Shown here in pieces: positions 25,829 through 42,850 of a stretch of 64,000 nt of DNA. Position numbers and translations under genes: made by a program. A model generated the notes under the pieces. It did not search any database. It was given only the letters and a program-made list of their open reading frames with translations, and was not told the origin of the DNA. The stretch's first letter is position 1. Every line of letters starts with the position of its first letter. The stretch is from contig OY718805.1 of NCBI GenBank assembly GCA_963070105.1, positions 10,451,652 to 10,515,651 on the forward strand, in the 5' to 3' direction. This DNA is from Litomosoides sigmodontis (lineage: Eukaryota > Nematoda > Chromadorea > Rhabditida > Onchocercidae).

Positions 25829-28019
25829 ATACTGCTATTTATAATCTTGAAATACATCATTTAATAGAACGAAGATTCCCAATTTCGATGCCAAATTTTA
25901 GTGCTCGTAAAGGAGTGATTAAATACGAAAACAGCAGTCGTATCTCGCTTCAATTGAAAATCCGAAAAGAGTGTTAGCAAAAAATGAAACTAATTACAAT
26001 TATTTTAAGAGAAAGAAGAAGCTTAATCTTCGCTAATTAAACTGAAATTTACGGTCTGAAAAAAAGATGGAGCTAGCTGTATTTTTGCAACTTTTTTCGA
26101 TTTTATTGTAATATCGTTTAGATAGGCTCTTGAGAGCTCCTGACAAAATTAAAAACAAGCGAAAATTTATGCTCAAAATGTTGTTATGTGGTCATTCTGT
26201 AACCAAATTCACATAAATTTTGCAGTAGTAAAATTTGGAAGAGAGCAAGCCTTGAGTTAATTTTCAATAAGTGCGAGAGGTATTAATTAATATACCGGAG
26301 ATAAACACACCGATGTACCTACCAGTAGGAAGTTAAAAAAAGGAATGAAAAGATATGTATTGACTGGAATTTTTCCCTTTGACAGGAAAGGAAAAGGATG
26401 GCAAGGCTATTTGTAATGTATGCATGTGTCCTTTTTGCGAACAAAGTTCCCATGTAAAAGTTCTTTCAGGAATTCCGGATGATTGCATACCCTTTGCTGT
26501 TAGTCAATGCCACCAAATTTTCAAGAATTTCGGGATGCAGAAAAATTTCGGATGTTTTGCTAAACAAGTACCTTCCCCTCCGTCAGATTGATCATTCCGA
26601 AAGGAATTCGTAACATTTTACTGCTTAATTAAAATGAGCAAAATATTTATGCATCGAAAATACCAATAAAACTTAGGGGAACAGATTTCATAAGACGATG
26701 GCATGGGATAGATTTGGTCGAATCGTGCAAATTTGTTAAATAGATTACTAAAAAAGCAAGTAGTATTTAAAGTTGCTTCGAAAACTTCCTATAAATAAAT
26801 AATAATTGGAGCACTGTGAATGAGAAGCAAAAGTAGCCAGTTTAATTTCACATTTTTCAATTTACAGATAATCACAGTCTATATCATCATCAAATTATCA
26901 CTCTGTTTCAATAAAACTTTTGCCCTCAAACAGTTTAAATAAATAGGCCAAAGTTAACAGACGACTTCACTATGAATAGTTAAGCGATCAATTAAGAAAT
27001 TGAAATTGAAAGAAAAAATTTTAATAATTTTGGGGAATGAAATAGAAATAGAAGATCCTAATAAAAGTCTTCCTCGTCGGTTTTGCGAAACTTAACACCG
27101 ATCACTTTTCCTCTTTCTCTCTTCAGCATTATTAATCTGATCGTATTATTCCTGAATTACATTTAGCCGGTTACCACGCTCTCTCACTTTCATCTTTTTG
27201 GTCCTTATCCTTGAAGTTCAATCTCCTGCTTATTTTTTCGAGTATTTTATTTCATCGAGAATACAATACTTTCGCTGAACAACGGACCTTTTTGTTAACG
27301 TCCAATTTGTGGTTAAGAGTTGTACGTGGATAATTTTGAACAATAATGAGTGGAAATTTGCATGATTGGAAGGGGACTGGAGAAATCAATGAAGAAGTGT
27401 AAGGCCTGATATGCGGAGAAGGAATGAATGATGAGCTGCTGTTGGTCACGGTGACGATTGAAATTTAATGCCTGAATTACACTGGTAGCTATAGATTGTC
27501 TGCCTGCCTTTGCTGTTTGTAACTGAAATGCTTCGAGAAGGGTGACGGAGGAATGCCACTGTTGGCTCATGGCTTGTTTGTTGGAAGAAATTAAAAACTG
27601 ATGAAGGGAAGATGGAAGTGCTGCTGGCCAGAGAGCACCAGGCCACTCTTAGCAGCACATGCCGTTAGCAGTAATGGCCAATGTTTTCCCCGAGGACACG
27701 AAGGAATGGAACATTTTTGATGGCGCCACACTTGGACTGAGCAATAAATGTAAGGGCAAAAGTTTAACTTACACTTCAATTACATGGCCGTCGTCATCCA
27801 TCGATATATCGGCCGACAGTTAATAGCATAACACAACATCTGCACTACAACTTGTACTTATTACTATTAGAGTACTTAATTGATGAATGGCAAGAGTGGA
27901 GTAATAAGAGCCGAATTTATGACACAATTTCCACCTTCTTACTTTACTTCAATTGAGCTATGAAGTTTATTGCTTTCAGTTTAAATTTCAACCCAATTTG
28001 CTGATCTGACAAAAATAAA
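25829..28019. other. No supported gene
   Basis: This stretch holds AT-rich DNA and a GC-richer patch at 27.33-27.83 kb that is open in several minus-strand frames at once, which argues against any single one. A Cys-rich plus-strand frame at 26379-26591 (70 codons, containing CNVCMCPFC) follows an acceptor-like TTTGACAG but has no recognised family. Confidence 0.4.
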
Positions 28020-28502
28020 TTACAAATGCACAAAACTGACAACCGATTCCTGCAGATTTGTCCCATCAAAAATTTTCAACATATTGCAAATTCTCGAAAA
28101 AATAACATGGGACAAATTTAGGTTTTTGAAAGAAGAGGAATTAGGTTTTTTGACTTGGTAGAGTGGAAGGATAAAATTGGAAAGCTCGTCCTGAAAACTC
28201 TTTAGCACAGATGGGAATATATGTGAAGAAAGACGTGAGAGGAGCAGAAAACAGCGGAATATTTGCGGGCGCTTCCTCTCAAAAGCACGAAAGTTGAAAA
28301 AAGTTGAAGTCGAAAATGAGTTGGAATAACGCAAGGCTAATGGAAGGGAATATCGTATCGTCGACATCAGACGGAGGAGAAATGAGCTAAACGACAAAAT
28401 GGTCGCTACCGGTGCTGTGGCCCTCGTTCGCGTCCCGGGATGATAAATTGCTGGTTGGCCGGTTGATGAAAAACCCCGTCTTTCTGGCATTCCGCCACTC
28501 AC
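28020..28502 (-). CDS. ORF, hypothetical (up to 160 aa)
   Basis: The frame begins MSGGMPERRGFSSTGQPAIY and is Gly/Pro/Thr/Arg-rich for about 36 residues. It reaches a possible donor (CACCG|GTAGCG), after which it turns Ser/Leu-rich and less convincing. The first part could be a 5' exon of some minus-strand gene, conceivably a distant alternative start upstream of unc-53, but nothing connects them in the sequence. No family recognised. Confidence 0.25.
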   Translation of the reverse strand: MSGGMPERRGFSSTGQPAIYHPGTRTRATAPVATILSFSSFLLRLMSTIRYSLPLALRYSNSFSTSTFFNFRAFERKRPQIFRCFLLLSRLSSHIFPSVLKSFQDELSNFILPLYQVKKPNSSSFKNLNLSHVIFSRICNMLKIFDGTNLQESVVSFVHL

Positions 28503-29151
28503 ATCAATTTATCAGGAAAGGACAGCAATTACTTGGCTAGGCACGATTCCCTCCCCTCCTCACTTCGCCAAATAGGTCCGCTTAGGGCCATCTATCCGAT
28601 TTCCTTCAGCACTGAAGAATACCTGTCGTTCAGCTTTTCCAATCACAAGGAGAACAAAATGCCTGGATGAAACCTCATTTGCATAGCAAATCAAACTTTC
28701 CAATCTTTTCTTCTCTTCCATCTTGCATTCATAGCAATTGCGGTAGATTTCGATAAAATGCTACACTCAAATAAAATTACTTTTTAAAATGAGAATTGCA
28801 AATTTTGATGGAAGCAATGGATACGTTGGCATCTAACCATTCCTTGCTTACTGCTAGTCTTCGTCTAAGCGAGACAGTGAAAGCGAAATGAAAATTGACT
28901 TTTGTTGAATGGTTGTAGCATCAGAGCTTTCATTGCGGAAAATCTGGTCAGAATTCTGGTGGCCATTTTCAGATTTACAACAATTGGATGATGGCTTCTC
29001 GCAATGTCTGTCCACTTTTCCAGATTATATGCTTTATATTAAGCAATTTTAGTAAATTATATTAAATTGTTTAATTTTAGTTTACTTACTATTCTTAGCA
29101 GTTCACCCATTTATTTTCTATTTCATTTTCTAGTTTTTGCTTTTTCCATCG

Positions 29152-29170
29152 CTTTCCGCTCATTAGACCC
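29152..29170 (+). repeat. Orphan 19-bp copy of internal 28S sequence
   Basis: The 19 bases CTTTCCGCTCATTAGACCC lie just outside the left end of the 28S segment. They recur exactly at 29613-29631, at the expected position inside it. Both copies are followed by ATG, after one extra C in the internal copy. Confidence 0.85.
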
Positions 29171-29195
29171 ATGTTCATGCTGCTGCTAGCAGCAA

Positions 29196-29686
29196 TAGGG
29201 CGGAGGTAGAGCGTATATGCTGGGACCCGAAAGATGGTGAACTATACCTGAGCAGGATGAAGCCAGAGGAAACTCTGGTGGAGGTCCGAAGCGATTCTGA
29301 CGTGCAAATCGATCGTCTGACTTTGGTATAGGGGCGAAAGACTAATCGAACCATCTAGTAGCTGGTTCCCTCTGAAGTTTCCCTCAGGATAGCTGGAGTA
29401 CGCGCGCACGCGCAGTCATATTCGGTAAAGCGAATGATTAGAGGAATTGTGGGACGAAACGTCTTCAACCTATTCTCAAACTTTCAATGGGTATGACGTC
29501 TTGCTTGCTTGAACGTGAAGCACAGACATTGAATGTGTACTCTAAGTGGGCCATTTTTGGTAAGCAGAACTGGCGCTGTGGGATGAACCAAACGTTGAGT
29601 TAAAGTGCCAAACTTTCCGCTCATTAGACCCCATGAAAGGCGTTGGTTGATATAGACAGCAGGACGGTGGCCATGGAAGTTGGAAA

Positions 29687-29720
<34 letters not shown>

Positions 29721-30320
29721 TCAACTAGCCCTGAAAATGGATGGCGCTTGAGCGGAAGACTTATACTCAACCGTTGCGTGGGCTTGTGTTTGCGCGCGAG
29801 AGAGAGCGAACCTGGCCGCAACGAGTAAGAGGGTCGCAGTGGTTAGCGTTGAAGACTTTGGGCGTAGGCCCGGTTGGAGCTTCCATTGGTGCAGATCTTG
29901 GTGGTAGTAGCAAATATTCAAGTGAGATCCTTGAAGACTGAAGTGGAGAAGGGTTCCACGTGAACAGCAGTTGAATGTGGGTCAGTCGATCCTAAGATAT
30001 TGGCTAGTGCCGTTGAATAAAAGACATAGGAGTGATGGAGATTGCACTAATCGTCCAGAATGCTGATGTGTGTTTGATCGAAAGGGAAACGGGTTAATAT
30101 TCCCGTACCTGGACACGGAGATGAATTCTCATTGTGAGAATTTAGCGCGGTAACGCAAATGAACTCGGAAACATTGAGGAAAGCCCGAGCCAGAGTTCTC
30201 TTTTCTGGTTAAGGAACGGACTCCCTGGAATCGGTTCAGCCGGAGATAGGGACGTTGTGTGTTTTTTTTCCGTAAAGCGCCACGGTTCCTGTGGTGTCTC
30301 GTACGCTTTGCTCGATCCAA
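29196..30320 (+). pseudogene. Isolated, truncated 28S (LSU) rRNA segment
   Basis: About 1.1 kb matches the middle of eukaryotic 28S rRNA, roughly from D3 through D7. Conserved blocks in order include GGGACCCGAAAGATGGTGAA (29221), TCGAACCATCTAGTAGCTGG, TTTTGGTAAGCAGAACTGGC, TGATATAGACAGCAGGACGG, CTGCCGAATCAACTAGCCCT, GGTGCAGATCTTGGTGGTAG and CACGGTTCC near the right end. There is no 5' or 3' LSU sequence, ITS, 5.8S or 18S nearby. Several normally invariant positions are changed (for example TCTGAAG for TCCGAAG and CATTAGACC for CATCAGACC), mostly C-to-T type changes, consistent with a decaying dispersed copy. Long ORFs here on both strands are meaningless. A functional partial unit is unlikely. 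Confidence 0.88.
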
Positions 30321-33902
<3,582 letters not shown>

Positions 33903-34205
33903 TCTATTTAATTAATTAATTAATTTATTTATTTATTTATTAATTTATTTATTTATCTATCATTATTATTATTAACTAAATTAAATAAAGTAAACAAATT
34001 AGTTAAATGAATAAATAAATAAATTAATTAATTAATTAAATATAAATAAATATAAATAAATTAAATAAATTAATTAATTAAACAAATAAATTAATTAAAT
34101 AAATAAATAAATTAATTAATTAATTAATTAAATAAAATAAATAAATTAAATAAATTGAATAAATAAATAAATAAGTAAATAAAATAAAATAAATTAAATA
34201 AATAA
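33903..34205. repeat. Degenerate AATTA/AATAAA-rich tail of the satellite
   Basis: The right flank carries ATTA and AAATA units that are roughly the complement of the TTTA array. The locus is therefore a loose T-rich to A-rich inverted arrangement. Confidence 0.8.
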
Positions 34206-37200
34206 AAAGGATGACGACAGCAGCAGGAAAAAAGCAATAACAAATAACAAAGAAAAGAACAATAATTAAATTCTCTTTGTGCTAGTAGTTGAGTATCATT
34301 GATATATTAAAATTTACAGGCACATTTTAAGTTCGCTTGATTGGTACATTTGATTTAAATATTAACAAATGGATTAGATTTTATCGGTACTAGACGGATA
34401 TATAGTAATTCTCCATTACAATTCCCTTTTTCCAAATTCAGGAACTACTAACTTTCTTCGTTTTTTTCTTTTCTTTCTCTCACGCACACTCACTCTTCTC
34501 CAACTTCTAATCGCTTTTCTGTAAGCATAATTAAAACTTCCCGTTTTGACATTACTCGAGCAATTACTATTTTTTTTCTAAAAACTTTTTTCAGTTCAAA
34601 AAATTTCATCAAGTGGTCAGTTTCGAATTAGGCTACCCCTGAGGATTCTCCTAATTCAATCGAAACACTCTGAAGCGAAAAGCCTGACTAGTAGCAAAAG
34701 ATTTCAAAAATAGTTCCTCTTTTTCTGCCCTTTTCTATTTAAATGTATAGAATCGTTTTTTGGATCACTCAGCACTTCCCATCATCAAGTCATTTCTAAC
34801 TCGAAATCAAATTCAACTTGGACTACTAAATTCAAATTGAACCGCTCCCGCAATTCCAGTGGAACAGTAATTGAAAAGAAAAATTTGTAATTCTGGGGAG
34901 AGGAAGCTATCAGAACCTCTTCTTTTCAGCTTTCATTACAACCCTGAGGAACACACACCAAGTACTCATTTGCCTAATTTGATACTAAACATTTGCTGCT
35001 TCCCGACGTTGCCAATGCCGTATTTCCGCGTCCATTAATTCCCACTCCTTCTGATTGATAGCAAAATATTCATTTGCTAAATAAATTTGTTGATTTCGCT
35101 CGCCGCTAAATTTCACTATGAAAAAGCTAAAGAAAAATTTGTTCAAACATTTCACTTTCGCTTTTTGTCTTTTATGTCTCATCCAATGAAATGCCTTGGA
35201 ATAATTGTATTTTCCAAGACATTCGAATTGCTTCCCACCACTTCCCACTCACCCAACCGCTCATCACTCCGCAGAGGACATCGACCGATCCCATTCCTTC
35301 CTAAGCTCGCAGGCTCAAAGCTCACGCCTCCTCCCTTCCCTCTCCACTTTCATCCTCCCTCTTCCACCACACATCCCACTCAGCAATTTCAATTCCCTCC
35401 ATTCTTTCCTTATGTATCAACACCCACGCGCGCACATCTCTGTCTATAAAGACATGCATATTAAGATTACACACACATACGTTAACACGCACATACACGC
35501 ACGCACGCATGTATACACACACACACGCACCCACCCACCCACACACACACACACACACAGACATAAACACGTAAAGCGCATATTTGCCATATATTTTGAA
35601 ATATTAATGAGAAAAATATTTTCACACTCATCGATCCGTTGAGCCATTAGCGTGTAAAGTTTAAGGCATTAGGAGGACTTGCAAGACTGTTTTACTAATT
35701 TTATTAGGTGTTAATTGTTTCATGTTTATCCCTATTAAGATAGCCTTCCCTCACTTCGATGTACCGTTAAACGCCTTTCCTCCACACCGAACGTTTCTTT
35801 ACCTTCCCACTGTTTTTCTCTTTCTTTTCATTACTTCCGTTAATTGCGTACGTGGTGAAATGAAATTCCGTGTTCTGTCGTACACCATTTCATTGATTTC
35901 ACCGTTCAATTGATGAATGGCTCATGCCCTATCATAAATTTCAATAGAAGGAAAAAGTGAAATGAATGTGCGCGACAGAGACAAACATACTTCCCACTGA
36001 ATTACTTTACCGGTACCTTTCTCTTCTCAATGATCCTAATTTAAAATGTCGTGGCCAACAAAATTTTACTAACAGCTCGGTCTTTGGTTTAAAATTTAAT
36101 ACGCAATTTTTAGCAGTTATTTAGCATATTGGCATGATTATTTGAAGCAAGCATTGGTCACTTAAATTCAAGAGTTCATTCATGACCTGTCCACTGTTGT
36201 TATTGTACGCTTTCTATCACACGTACTTCTATAATTCACCCACCCCTTTACTAAAAATAAATGTTGCATTCAAATTTTCTCCTACCAAATTTATTTAGGA
36301 GAAAGTGTAGGTTGCGCGTGGTATTAACTGCAAATTTTACTTCCTCTAAAATTTGCTGACAAGGCGCTCGTCTTCGATGAGTGTTCCTTCCTGTTGGAAG
36401 AAAGCGTGCAACAAAATCTTTATCATTTCAAAAAATAATTATAGCACTGCAAAATAAGTACTCTAAGGATTGCAAGTGTCTTGCTTTATAAATATTTCAA
36501 TTGTGCCGTTTTTGTTCAGCTCATTCATTTATTGAAATTCAAAGAAAGATTTTAATCGATAAATTAAGGGAGGAAGGTCATGACAAACTATCAGCATGAT
36601 TTACCATCAATAAATATGACTGTAAGGATGAATTCGATAATCGCTATTCTAAATATTCGAATGGGTAGTCATTCTGATTTCAATAAACTCTTAAATTTAA
36701 ACAATAAGAGCCCGATTATTCCATAAATATTTTTAATAGGAAGAGTGAGTCACAATTTAGATTTAGATTCTGATATCTTTTGCCTCGCAAATGTGAAACA
36801 ATGCTTTGCTTCTTCGTTTTAACACTAAATTTCCTTCAGACATTTGCAGAAATTTCAATTAAACAGCCTGAATCAATTTCCCAGGAAAAAGGAAAAAGAC
36901 AAAAGAAGGTGAAATTCAATTTGCATAGTTTTTTGTCATTTCACAGCATCTCTATCTCAACGAAGAAAACTTACTTGTCCTTTGAAAACTTGAAGAAGGA
37001 AAACGAAAAAGTTATTTGGGGGAGAAAATGAAATTTGTTTATAAAGTGATGGCGCAGAGAGACGACGATGATTGAGGAGGACGAAGTGCAACGAAATCAC
37101 CGTGCTTCTAATTTATTTTACTTTTCAAAAATCAACAAACCATCAATTTCATCAATCATCCTCGTCAAATTTCGTCAATCGTCAAATTCCTATATCTAAT

Positions 37201-40200
37201 CCTTTTCCTTTCTTCCTTCCTCCCTTCATTTTCACTCATCCCAACTAATCTTTCATTCTATTTGTTACTGTTTTTCTTTCACAGAAAAAATTGAGTTATT
37301 GCCATTGGATTAATATGATTGGCCTTCATTCAGTTCCGTAATTTGCATAAAAAGACTGGAATATCTTTTAAGATAAGTGCAATAGAATCAAATTAAGCGT
37401 GCTTATTATCGAAAGAGAAAAGAATGTGTGGAATTATTAGGAATTTTTCAAAGTTCCAAAAAACAAATGATTTAAATTTTGTTATAGAAAATTTAGCACT
37501 AAATCGATCTATCGCCAGACGACAAAAAGGCGCAGGAAGTGAGGATAGGTAACATAAAAGAATCAAATAAATCAAAGAGATTTTAAACTATATTTTAAGC
37601 GGCAATCATATCAGGTGCGCCCGATGAGGAAGTAACTACTGAAAATTTCGTTTCCCAAATATTACGGGAAAAATTCCTACCTATAAGCTGATTTAATTTT
37701 TCTACTGGCACTGTTAAGCATTTCGGAGATCTCTTAAATTCGCGCCTAGGACGACGGAAAAAAAATGAAGTGGTGGAATAAACTTTGCTAACTTTTGCAT
37801 GGATAATTTTCACTTGCAATATGCAACAAAATCAAATTGTTGTGCATACTATTTGACAAGCTTAATTCTGAATTTTATGCTTCTCAACCTTATCGTTGTC
37901 TTCTCTTTCGCTATCTCTCGCTCCATTTCATTTCAAAATTTCTAATTTAAACGAATTAAAAGAACTCAGTTTTATGTTTTTAACTGTGAAAATTACCGCC
38001 AATCATTTTTGTCATATTTCATGCAATTGCAATCAAATCTCTTCCTTTCAAAAAAGTACAAAATTCACTCTCTTTTTGCCTTATCAAAGTTGAACTTTAT
38101 TGCTATCCTTAAGTTATTTTCCGGAAAAAGTACTTTTTTTTGTAAAAAAGAAGGTAATTTAGATCTGTGTCGCAGATTAAAACGATGAAAATAGAAAAAG
38201 CAAAACAAAATTGTTGTGCAATTGCTGAGGCAACGAATGTGATCCTTCCAATAGCACTCCATTACTTCTTATAAAAGAAAACAAAGCCATAAATCATTAA
38301 GTTTTATTTGCAATTAAAAACTACCAGTCAAAAATTTTTTCTGAGAAATACTTGTTTTCGCTTGCAACAAACGCCTTCCGATGATCAGTGAGACAAGCGA
38401 ATTTTTGCAATATTTTTTTGCGCCTTTGTTTAAGAACAGTGTGAATGTATTTTATTTTAATGTGACAGCTTGTAACACAGTGATTGATGAATCTTCGCTA
38501 ATAATGCGGAAATCGATCGATGACGGAACTTTTCTCATTATTTGAGTATTACTTATTGCTAGATGGATAAGCATTTGTCGAACTTTAAATTAAATGATAG
38601 AATTCAGCTGTTTCACACCACCTAGGAGGAAGGAAGAGAGGAGGAGAAAGAGAGAACGAAAAAAGAAAAAGCCTTTTTTTTGTTTCCTTTTAGCATTTAT
38701 AAATTATAAGTATCACTGTTGTTAAGGGGAAATCACGAGTTCACTTAAAAACTAGCATCCAAAAAGATTGCTTGCTTCACCAGTCTTTTTTAGCAAAATT
38801 TTTTAAATAATTTTATTCGCGAAAATAACAAATTTCATGCTTTTCCTACTTTCTTTCGTAATCATTTCTATTAGCAATTTATTCGTTTGAACATTACAAA
38901 TACCATTTTACGTTTATTAATGAAACAATATTTAATGTATAAATATTGGAACGCGGAATTTAGTAAATTATTTTAAGTATAAAACGTAATTTCGATTTTC
39001 CGGCGTCGCTCAGCTGTATTTGGAAGCAAACAATATTTCTGTATTTTTCCAATTATCTTCAATTTCAGAGCAAATTTAAATTTACCTTCGCTTGAAATTA
39101 TCATGTTATTAGCAGGGCGCTACAAAGAGCGAATAATGTCCACACCTAATATTCTTCACCGTGAAGGTGGCGAAAATTTCCAATAGAGTTGTAATTTTCC
39201 AGTTGAATGAGTTCAATGAGAGTGTGAATGATAATTACAAGTTTGAAGTAAGTTAGTTACTTTCTGTGTTGGAAGAGAATTAGTGGAAGTTTCAAGGAAG
39301 AAGGAGGAAATAGAGGAGAAAAAACTTTAATTATTACCGAGTTGGTAGCTCTCTCATCAGTTCCTTCCCTTCTTCCCATCTCATCACATCCCTTCTAAAA
39401 TAAGAAAAAATGAAAATTCTCCTTCCCTTTTCCCCGTCTTTCTTTCGATATGGGCCTTTTGTACTTTCATTTTCTTCTTTATTATAAAATTGAAATATTC
39501 CCATCTTCCCTTTATTCTCAAGAGAACATAATTTAAAATGAAATGGATAATCAAAGAGATTCTCACTTAATTTCATTTTATTTAGTCTCGTCTAGCTTTG
39601 TCGAACTTCTCTCTGAGCCTTCGCTGTTTCAACGTTTTTCATAATCAAATTACCCTTCTCTCATCCCTTTTTCATATTTCCTCCTCGACCTTATCTGTTG
39701 AAAAGATCTCTTGACAGCAGCTTAAAATTATCATTCGTTTTCCGTTTAGCTAATTTAGTCACCTGAACAATTCATTAATATACACTTAAGTGCAAATCCG
39801 ACTAGACAACTAATTAATATTATGAAAGCTTTGGAATTTACGCAATCATTTTCTTTGACTAAATCAGCAGTACTTTTCATCAAAAGGATTAATGTTTGAA
39901 TTTTGCAATTAAACTTTAAATGTTAGTTTGAATAAAATTGGTGACGGCATCGGTTGACATCAGTTGATCGCTCTTCTACTTCATCTTGCGCGTAACAGCA
40001 TGCAAACTGTCCGTTAGGAAGTTTTCTCAACCGTCGGTTTTCTCTATTCGCATTAAGTCTACCTTTACCTTGCATAACCGATCGTTACTCTGCCTTGGTA
40101 CCTTTACTTGTCCACAAAAATAGCTTTATTGTACTTTTACTTGTCCACAAATTTTTATTCACACTTTTATCTGTTTGTAGAAAGTTTCCTTCGACTTCGT

Positions 40201-42739
40201 TATCCATCGATCGTTAATTAATTCATGCGACGATCGATTTGCACAAATAGCGAAACAATTCCAATTCTAAATAACAGCACCATTTCCACACTTCTTCCCT
40301 GTGTTTAAGTTGAAATTAAATTTCAAAACAGCTTTATCGTTAAAAATTCCTGAGTTCCTCGTATCTTCTTGCCACGGTTTTTGCTCCCAAAATATTTCAT
40401 TCATTCTTTTTGCGTATTTCACTGGAAAAGGGCGTAAGCAATTTATATCATTTCAGCTATGCACATCGTCTCAGTTGGCTACGAATTTCACCTCTTATCA
40501 CTTTGCTGACTCATCCGTTAATCATTCATTCACCAAAATCATCCACGAAAGAATTTCGTTAAATTGAAGTGAATTGTTGGGAGGGAGAGGGGGAGGAGGA
40601 GGAGGAGGAGGAAGTGGGACTTTTGAATAATTCCGGCATCTTCTCTAAACGAATACGTTTTTTGCATTTGTTCACTATATCATGTGAGAAACAATTTTGA
40701 TTTTATTTCACAGGTGGAAGTGCTCACTGAAGGAGAGTTTCTCGATGGAAGTGGGCGGGGCGATATTGCGGAAGTTTTTTGTTTATCTGATAATTTGCCT
40801 TCATCAATGGAAGAGAATTGAAATGATCTGATTATCCGAGAGGGAGGAGGGAGTAGAAGGGAGGCGCGGGGGAGGCTAACTGCGGGAAGCGCTGAGAAAT
40901 GTGTGGGAGGGGAATGTGCGGGAAGGGCGGTAGACAGAGGCACAGATGCCAACCACTTCACTTCATCCTCCTCCGCAATTTATGCATTTCTTCCCTCTGC
41001 CCTTAGAGCTTACGTTTTTGTAGGAAATGCTTCTTCGCTCAGCGACTTTCCTTTCCAGGGGACTGCATGACACAAATTCAAAACTTCTTAACTTTCACTT
41101 AAATCGCAAGGCATAGCAATTTCCTTTGCAGCGAAACAACAATCCCTTGCACCGAACATTGCAATAACGGTCAACAGAGAGAGAGAGAGAGAGGGAGAGA
41201 GAGAGAGAGCTTCGAAATAAGAAGACATTTGCAGCGATATTAATGAGCCGACGAACAACTTTTGCAATAAAATGTTGTCCAATTCCACACTAAAACTTTT
41301 CGTGTGGGGCGATATTAGTTGCTGACGTGTCTCGATGCCTCTGCATGAAATTAGTTAGCGCGTGTTAATAGCATGCGTCAGTCCTGAATGCCTCCGTATG
41401 AAGCTCACGTGTAATTAGGAGAGCTTGAAAAACAAACTGCATGATTATTATCATAATTAATTCATCCATGAACTAGCCGGCCTCAAGTAATATATAAGCG
41501 TATTTATTGGGTACCAATGGGCTCTTAATGAACGTGTGTGTTTGGGGTAGGGAAGAAGAGAAAGGGAAATTTGGAATGGAATTAGACGTCGAATCATTCA
41601 AATGCTATCCATCTGTTCACTACGCAAATATGCTCTTCTTATTCGTCGGTTAGCTGAACAGAGTTCTTTGAGAGAGGACGGACTGGACTGGAAGGATAAT
41701 GAATTGACTTCATTTTAACACTTTGAAGGCTTTTTTCATGTTATCAGATTGAAGTTTTCCTTTTGAAGCATTTAAATGCTCGGAATGAAATTCATTTGCT
41801 TATATCAAAGAAATAAATTTTCTTCAATGATATTTCAAATATTGAGTTCACAATGAGCTAAGAATTTCGATTTCTAGAAATGCTTTAAAGTTTATTCCAT
41901 TTTTTATTAAATAAATTTTTGAAAATTTGAAAGCTTGGGGAGAGAATTTAAAAGAGTAAAAATTAATTCACTGGTTATATGGAACTTCATATTCAAAATG
42001 CTTCATTTCTATCAAGGACCACGTAACTGATTTTTGTTAATAAATTATTTTTACTCTTCAAACAAATTCAGAACAAATTTTAAAACTATTTTCTTTCTTA
42101 TCTAACAAGATTTTAAATCTCAAAATCGTCCCTGATTGAGTAAAAAGTTTGAGAATAGAATAAAATTTATAAGTTTCATTTCTTATTTTCTTGCATAAAA
42201 AATCACCAACTTATATTCCTCTCATTTACTCGTATTCGTTGCTCGACATTAGTCTCGCACATGTAATAATGAATTGTTATACGTCACCGATTGCTTGCAT
42301 CATTCCTTCTTTTTTCTAATAATTACTGCTCGAAGTAATTTTTAGAAACTTTACTACCACTTTTTATAAGCAATTTAACTTTGACATTTTCTCATTCCTT
42401 CCCAATGGTCAATCTTTTTAAAAGTTTTCCTTTATTCTATCGCTCCAATGCCAGTACTTAATTGTCCATAAATAAACTTAAGTGAAAAAAAATAGATTCT
42501 TAGAAGAGTATATGCAAACAAAATTTTACACTGCTAATATGCTATTTAAATTAGCTTAAATTCATCAAGTAATTTAATTTACGGCTTTCTCGTGTAGTGT
42601 TTATATCGTTTGAAGTGAATTAAATTTCCAAAATTAGTAGTCGGCGAAGCCAGCTTGGACAATTCAAGTATCATTGATACCCTCTTTACCTTAAACAACC
42701 AGTATTGCTGCGCCTGTTGTTTGATTTCTTCGTTGAAAT
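34206..42739. other. No supported gene; scattered simple repeats
   Basis: The stretch contains a CA-rich tract (35468-35560), a GGA tract (40580-40611), a GA tract (41178-41209) and an imperfect tandem duplication of about 32 bp (40099-40160, repeating TTTACTTGTCCACAAA). Small frames exist, for example 36801 plus strand with a hydrophobic start and 40680-40961 minus strand with a Ser/Pro-rich end. None has a recognised family or complete splice evidence. Confidence 0.4.
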
Positions 42740-42850
42740 ATGGAAAAGCGAAAGCATTATTTCCCATCCTTCAGAAGTTGTCGTCTAAAAATTGAGTCGA
42801 AGAATTTCAACTGGTGTGGCTGCTGCAACTTTTGTAGCAAACGCTGGTCA

